From positions 1-12,947 of the forward strand of contig VKHC01000354.1 of NCBI GenBank assembly GCA_015143735.1: a stretch of DNA of 12,947 nt, read 5' to 3'. The translations under genes and the position numbers were made by a program. A model generated the notes under the pieces. That model was not told the DNA's origin, made no database searches, and saw nothing but the letters and a program-made list of their open reading frames with translations. Position 1 is the first letter of the stretch; every line of letters starts with the position of its first letter. Below are positions 8,479-12,947 of the stretch, piece after piece. Source of the DNA: Synura sp. LO234KE (taxonomy: Eukaryota; Sar; Synurophyceae; Synurales; Mallomonadaceae).

Positions 8479-8502
8479 ATATAGTGTGTTATATAGTGTG
8501 TT
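8479..8502. repeat. Perfect 12-bp tandem duplication
   Basis: The 12-mer atatagtgtgtt occurs twice head to tail, at 8479-8490 and 8491-8502. This is most simply replication slippage. Confidence 0.6.
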
Positions 8503-9769
8503 CCCGCGCACGGACAGTAGAATTACTTCCTCCGCCTAAGTCCCCAATGATGGTTGCTGATGATAGAAAGTTAATTGTTTTCAACGAGAGTTGTTCTAGC
8601 CCCTAGTTGATAATTAGCTTAAGCTTATTTTTAGGAACAAACAAGAAGAAAATCGTTTACCAGGCAGTAGGAGGAGCTGAAAAAAACTGCAAAAACGGGA
8701 CATGACGCTGGGGGAGTTGAGCCATCCCATCGGCGAATCACATATCATCCAAATGTACAAATTGATAAGTAGTCGCTCCCATGACCGAGTAAGGGACTCT
8801 GAGTGAATAAATGCACTCAAAGTAACTGGAATCCCTGCTAAGTAGACTAGTTACTAGCGGCCATCGGCGCCACTAATATGTCACCAACAGCCAGGTATGG
8901 GGTGAAGCAGTAGCTACCAAGAACCAGGGCATCATCCAACTTATTAGTGGCAAGATATGTCAACTTATGGAGTTGTCAACTCTACCTCAAAAACGACTGT
9001 AGCCACGCATGGGGTGGTGACCGGGGTGCGAAGATGAACGAGATGTTGCAGTTTTGGAGCCTGTTCTTGGTCAACAAAAAGCCTAATATTATATAGTTAT
9101 GTATTTCATATAGAACGGCAAAAAATAAAAAGTCAGGCTATTACATTTCCAATTTACCAAAGTGCAAGTTCAATCGCCGATTCAGGGCGGAGGAAGGGAT
9201 ATCATGCACACGAGATTTTGTTCTGGACGGACAGGAATAGAGAGCAGGCTGGCCAGGCTGTTTGCTATACAGAAAAGCCTTGTTCGCGGAGGGATGATAC
9301 TATTAAAGCCTCAAGGATCGATATTACCTCTGACTCTCTAAGATGCTCGGTAATCAGTATTCCTGTTCCCCTTGTTTCCGATTATATTCAAATATCTACG
9401 CTACCCCCAAGCTTTTAAAGCCGATGAGTCATGGGCATTGGATGGTTTCGAGTGATCGGCGCTCTGTAATGTAATTTAACTTAATAAAGTCAGCTTGGCT
9501 TCGTCGAATAATGATCCGGCAATAGTACGAAGGGTCCTAAGTAGGAAATATCAGAGTATCGTCTTTTGAGTGATCATTGCAGTTGGCTCATAGTAAAAGT
9601 CAGTGGATTCCTTAGGTTACCATGAGTATCTGGATGATATTTCGTACGTATTCTGTTATCTATTAACTTTAGCGCCGCTCTGGATTACTTCGCTAGTTAT
9701 CTATCTCATTTGTCTAAAGTGTGGAATTTCCTGTAGTTTACCTTCATTGGTCACTCACTGCTGAGATAT
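8503..9769. other. Intergenic stretch of higher G+C, possible retroelement debris
   Basis: No intact gene is visible. A minus-strand frame at 8614-8820 contains PMGWLNSP, which resembles the reverse transcriptase PMGW-NSP motif of fungal Ty3-type elements, but there is no Y-DD box nearby. A plus-strand frame at 9218-9418 starts from a non-ATG codon and shows no motif. The base composition from about 8820 to 9470 is less AT-rich than the preceding 2 kb, which fits old inserted DNA. Confidence 0.4.
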
Positions 9770-9889
9770 GCCTGTATTGGTGAGTAGAAGTGATTCAGAG
9801 GTGCTTTAATTCGGTTTCGTAATGACCTCTACTGGTAGCCATCCAACCTCTGGCTTTCTAAGGGACTCTCGATTTTGCCCAGGGCTCAC
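9770..9889. repeat. Direct repeat block A, copy 1
   Basis: It matches 10143-10262 at a constant offset of 373 bp. About 110 bp align without gaps and with about eight mismatches by eye (roughly 93% identity). The core includes gtagaagtgattc, aattcggttt and cctctactggtagccatcc. The copies lose similarity near 9885. Confidence 0.8.
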
Positions 9890-10142
9890 TAGCAGCGTAC
9901 TGTAGGTTATCAAAACTAGATTTTTAATCACTACTGACCACCTATTGCTTACCTGTGGCAGCGCCTACCAACAGTTCCGTGGTGGTGGTCATGAAATCGT
10001 ACAGATAGAGGTTGCGGAGGTAAGTCTATAACCTCACAGGGATAAAGAAGAGGGGGCGAGCTTGAATCCAATTTCAGTGCTGCTTCGGTGAAAATAAACA
10101 AACGCATATAGTAGTACTTTGAGTCGGGTACTGCCGAGAAGC

Positions 10143-10262
10143 GCCTGAATTGGGGAGTAGAAGTGATTCAAAGGTGCTTTAATTCGGTTTTGTAATGACC
10201 TCTACTGGTAGCCATCCAACCTCTGGCTCTCCCAGGGACTCTCGATTTTGCTCGTGGCCGCC
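10143..10262. repeat. Direct repeat block A, copy 2
   Basis: This is the second copy of block A and runs straight into block B at 10267. Together A, B and C look like one longer element, with other copies lacking parts. Open frames cross it on both strands (10195-10581 plus, 10179-10367 minus), but none has a recognisable domain or clear start. Confidence 0.8.
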
Positions 10263-10266
10263 CACT

Positions 10267-10507
10267 ACCCAAAAGTGTGATCTGGCATCATGGCTCATAA
10301 GTAGGGTGCTTAGTAGTGATTTATGCAATATGATATTTTCTACTAAGATAGGAACCATCTTTGACAAAAAAAATTGGGTTGGGAAGGTGAGGCAGGAGCC
10401 TGAGGATCATTTTCATAGTTTTGACGGTCTTATCGTGGATACGGTACATTGCGTCGAAGAAACGTGTTACATAATCCCATGCAAATCCTCTATAGGTAAG
10501 TCGAATA
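10267..10507. repeat. Repeat blocks B and C, copy 1
   Basis: Block B (about 10267-10339) starts acccaaaagtg and contains catcatggctcataagta. It recurs at 10982-11055 with about 85% identity by eye. Block C (10451-10507) starts gcgtcgaa and ends cctctataggtaagtcgaat. It recurs at 11105-11161 with about five differences in 57 bp. The B-C spacing is 61 bp longer here than in the second copy. The taggtaagt inside C is a perfect splice-donor consensus. Confidence 0.7.
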
Positions 10508-10981
10508 GAGGTAACTGCAGACTTCAGCTGTTCTCTAGAAGAATATTGCAACTCTGCCCTGTTTATTTCATTTTTCCGTGAACATCGTAAGTAAGTTCGT
10601 TGAATATGGTAAAACGGTAGTTGAGTTCGATATCAAGGGCCCTACCGGCAGCTGAAAGGCCTCTCTCGCATGCAAATTACATATGAGTTTAGGGGGGAAA
10701 TATGGCTTAAAATGCAGAGCTTTTCCCCCTTATCGTCTTAGCTTCACGTATTTTAATGATCTGATATATAACTAATGGTTGAACGAGTTCAACGTAGTAC
10801 AAGTTTGATTCATATAGTAACTCTTCAGGCCGGAGTACATGTGCGCATACATACAATCAGTAAGTCGCTCGCACATCACAGCCACCAAGTATCTAATCCT
10901 ATCCAAAACGTTTTAGATGTCGTAAGTGTTAGTGTTTTGATGCATTGCAGAAGATTGGACAGGGAGGGCACTCTGCCCCCG
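10508..10981. other. Spacer between repeat copies, no gene seen
   Basis: No convincing open frame ends or starts here; the frame beginning at 10775 (plus) starts from a non-repeat leader and runs into block B. A short G-run next to a C-run (aggggggaaat at 10690, ttttccccctta at 10722) forms a weak inverted pair. Confidence 0.45.
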
Positions 10982-11161
10982 ACCCAAAAGTGCGATATAC
11001 CATCATGGCTCATAAGTAGAGAGCTTAGTAGCAATTATATGCAATGTGATGTTTGAGAATGGTTAGAGAATGTAAGGTAGTGCGTACAGTTGGCGCGCTA
11101 TTTTGCGTCGAAAAAACGTGTTTCTTAATCCCATCCAAATCCTCTATAGGTAAGTCGAATA
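10982..11161. repeat. Repeat blocks B and C, copy 2
   Basis: This is the second copy of blocks B (10982-11055) and C (11105-11161). Block A is absent, or too diverged to see, on its left. The open reading through block C in the first copy is broken by stops here on the minus strand (WD followed by TAA), so this copy at least is not coding. Confidence 0.7.
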
Positions 11162-11204
11162 AAAAACAACTTAACAGTTATAAAAAGTTATCCTATATTC
11201 TAAA

Positions 11205-11945
11205 GTTGCCGTGATGTGGGATATTAGCAAACTTGAATGGTGGGGGGAGAGGGGAAGCTGTAAGCCCTCGCAAGTATTGAATTTTGCACTTTTGGAATAA
11301 TTAAAGGAAAAGCAGGAATTAGTGTAAACTTGTTGCAGTGGTATACTGAACTCGAACTCCTCAGTTCCTAATCTGATGCTTTTTACACATCTTACCTTAA
11401 TTTTAACACGTCTTCACTTATGCCAGGCTGGTCGATTTCCTCCAAAATAGGTAAAATTTAAGCAACCTCACGTGGTGGGAGGTGGGATTAGTAGGGGAAG
11501 CTGTCATGTTTTGCTTGTGTGCAGTGCTCTAAGTGAAGATTTGTTATTGTAAATAGTGAACATTCAAATTACGAAAGCACGTAAAGATTTAATACAGCGT
11601 TGCTGCAGTATACTGAGCTAACACACGAGTTCAAAAGTAGCACGCGCACTATTTGCGCCTATTATATTTGGTTATTATATACTCATGATGGGATGGTTGA
11701 TTTCAACCAAGTTTTTCGCTGGAGTCCCAGTACCCTAATCTGTAGTTACGGTAAAATAAGACTTGCATATGGGTAACTTCATACGAGCTCATATGGTGGG
11801 GGGTGGGGGTTAGGAGGAAGTGATAAACGTTGGCATATGTGTATTGCGCAAAGTCGTCGTTTATAATCGCAAATAGTTACAGTTCAAGTTAGTAAAGCAT
11901 TCTAAAATATCATCAGACATGAGTGAAAATTTGCTGCAAAATATC
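11205..11945. repeat. Three degenerate tandem copies of a roughly 250-300-bp element
   Basis: Three G-rich boxes recur at similar places in a longer unit: tggtggggggagaggggaag (about 11239), gtggtgggaggtgggatt (about 11473) and atggtggggggtgggggtta (about 11794). Each is followed 90-140 bp later by a ttgctgca- or ttgttgcag-type box (about 11330, 11600 and 11930). Copies 1 and 2 continue with tatactga. A cctaatctg box lies before the second and third units. Similarity is patchy, so the element is old. Confidence 0.5.
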
Positions 11946-11977
11946 GATTCACGGGCAAAATAAGATGGTAATACGTG

Positions 11978-12175
11978 TTAGAGTATATCCTTTTCTAAAT
12001 TTTCCATCTTGGTAATGTAGCCTTGCTCAACGTTACGAAGTACCACGACGTACCGGAGATATTCTTTATTTAAGAACTCAAATTGCTTTAAGCAGATTCT
12101 ATTCATTGAGTGTGCTACTAAATGATCGTAAACGCGTATATCACGATTGTTGAATGTATGAGGATTATTGTACAT
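11978..12175 (-). CDS. Small hypothetical open frame (65 codons)
   Basis: The frame has a true ATG at 12175 and a TAA stop. The second half is charged and looks able to form a helix (FEFLNKEYLRYVVVLRNVEQ, then TKMENLEKDIL), which reads more like protein than most frames here. I recognise no family. It is short, isolated among repeats and lacks any promoter or poly(A) evidence, so it may be a fragment of an old gene or a chance frame. Confidence 0.2.
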   Translation of the reverse strand: MYNNPHTFNNRDIRVYDHLVAHSMNRICLKQFEFLNKEYLRYVVVLRNVEQGYITKMENLEKDIL

Positions 12176-12515
12176 GCAGTATTTTCATGCGTCTGTTGGA
12201 TCCATATCCATTTCACCTTACATCAGCACACAATTATAACAATTATTACAATCAATCAATTAAGTCGAGAATCTTGTACTGTACACTATACATAGTAGTC
12301 CTCGTGAGCGATAGCAGATATTCCAACAACATCATGCTGCTTCCTAAAACCTTTCATGATTAATATGAATCAAAATTAATTGTCAAGTTGCGCTCCGCAG
12401 TATCTTTGAAGAAGAGTCTCTACTTCACTTGAGAATTGTTGACATTCAAAACGTAAATATTCAGGGGCAAATGGCTGCTGCGGCTCCTGTTGATATCATC
12501 AGTGGATAAAAATCC
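12176..12515. other. Intergenic DNA, no gene seen
   Basis: A plus-strand frame at 12154-12363 has no recognisable motif and overlaps the start of the minus-strand frame at 11978-12175. Nothing else stands out before the palindromic array. Confidence 0.5.
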
Positions 12516-12780
12516 ACGCTATAGCGGTACCGACCATAGTGGTACCATCTAAAGTCTACCACTAAATACCCAGCTATAGCTGGAGTAGCTTTGGGTGGAC
12601 CAGCTATAGCTGGATATCCAATTCTAAATCCCCAGCTGTAGTAGGTCGACTATAGCTGGTTCGGCTTTGGATGGACCAGCTATAGCTGGTGATCAAAGAT
12701 TTTAGGGGTCAAAAAAAGAAGGTCCTGGGCGTTTTGTGGTGAGCTTTGGTGGATTTGGATGGAACGACTATAGCTGGTGG
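12516..12780. repeat. Array of palindromic CCAGCTATAGCTGG units (right edge)
   Basis: The perfect 14-bp palindrome CCAGCTATAGCTGG occurs at 12570-12583, 12600-12613 and 12676-12689. Related half-changed forms CGACTATAGCTGG lie at 12647-12659 and 12765-12777, with weaker versions near 12519 and 12632. A flank agctttgg-tgga or ggctttggatgga precedes several units, giving repeats of about 76-90 bp (12600, 12676, 12766). The CTATAG core links it to the array at the left edge of the window. Confidence 0.75.
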
Positions 12781-12947
12781 CGACACTTACAGAATACGGT
12801 TAAATTTTGGTACGTACAAACAACTGTGGATGGGGAACTTTGGCGGTAGACTGTACAAGGTTACGACTTCGACGGAGGCAACATTAGGAAATATCACGTC
12901 TTTGGGAAGAATTTCCAATAAAGTGAATTTATGTTTAATACTAAATC
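12781..12947. other. Right edge, open on the plus strand, unassigned
   Basis: A plus-strand frame is open from just after a TGA near 12740 to the end of the window, about 68 codons, including LNFGTYKQLWMGNFGG and KVTTSTEATLGNI. It begins inside the palindromic array and has no upstream ATG. It may be an exon or part of a repeat that continues outside the window. I recognise nothing in it. Confidence 0.2.

Noticed and set aside
10179-10581. Open frames on both strands across the A-B-C repeats (10195-10581 plus, 10179-10367 and 10321-10551 minus)
   Set aside because: No domain is recognisable, starts are weak, and the second copy of the B-C region carries stops in the equivalent minus-strand frame.
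12516-12780. CRISPR array
   Set aside because: The units are palindromic, vary in spacing and share their flanks, with no uniform unique spacers, and the genes are spliced and eukaryotic.
1-12947. tRNA genes
   Set aside because: I looked for the GGTTCGAATCC-type B box on both strands and found only partial matches without a paired A box or a cloverleaf; the closest, near 2943, is inside phosphatase coding sequence.

Overview
The window looks like nuclear DNA of a repeat-rich, gene-sparse filamentous fungus. Two spliced genes can be read with confidence. One encodes a Ubc8/UBE2H-type ubiquitin-conjugating enzyme whose core carries the fungal signature WSPMF...[11 protein letters not shown]; the other encodes a phosphoserine phosphatase. 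Their introns are 50-74 bp (a possible fifth phosphatase intron is 47 bp), with GT-AG ends and donors such as gtaagt, gtacgt and gtaata. Large AT-rich intergenic tracts and worn repeats fill the rest. I cannot name the species; the Ubc8 core looks basidiomycete-like or early-diverging, from memory of the family only.

Layout: 19-218 is a worn array of short CTATAG-bearing units. On the minus strand, 981-1712 is a long Ser/Pro-rich open exon with an acceptor-like 5' end and no ATG near that end. The UBE2H/Ubc8 gene follows at 1765-2568 (minus, five exons, 190 aa). A compact divergent promoter (2569-2789) separates it from the phosphoserine phosphatase gene at 2891-3786 (plus, four exons, 241 aa). 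An in-frame 5' exon at 2790-2816 could add an 18-residue presequence. A poly(A) signal lies 40 nt after the phosphatase stop.

From about 3840 to the right edge I see no gene I can name. This 9 kb holds small hairpin-forming inverted repeats (4976-5047, 5294-5418), short tandem duplications (6321-6402, 8479-8502), diverged direct repeats from a worn dispersed element (9770-11161), three degenerate copies of an element of about 250-300 bp (11205-11945) and a right-hand array of palindromic CCAGCTATAGCTGG units (12516-12780). A few unexplained open frames (5851-6252 minus, 7952-8200 plus, 11978-12175 minus) are listed with low confidence.

The two clear genes are not in one pathway: one is the E2 of the GID/CTLH ubiquitin ligase system, the other the last step of serine synthesis. 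The most interesting points are two splice-dependent protein ends. A phase-0, 61-bp candidate intron would remove the UBE2H stop codon and join the E2 to a 243-residue Ser-rich tail. A 47-bp candidate intron would give the phosphatase a mitochondrial-type leader. Both are read from sequence only and need transcript evidence. I found no clear undescribed system beyond these.
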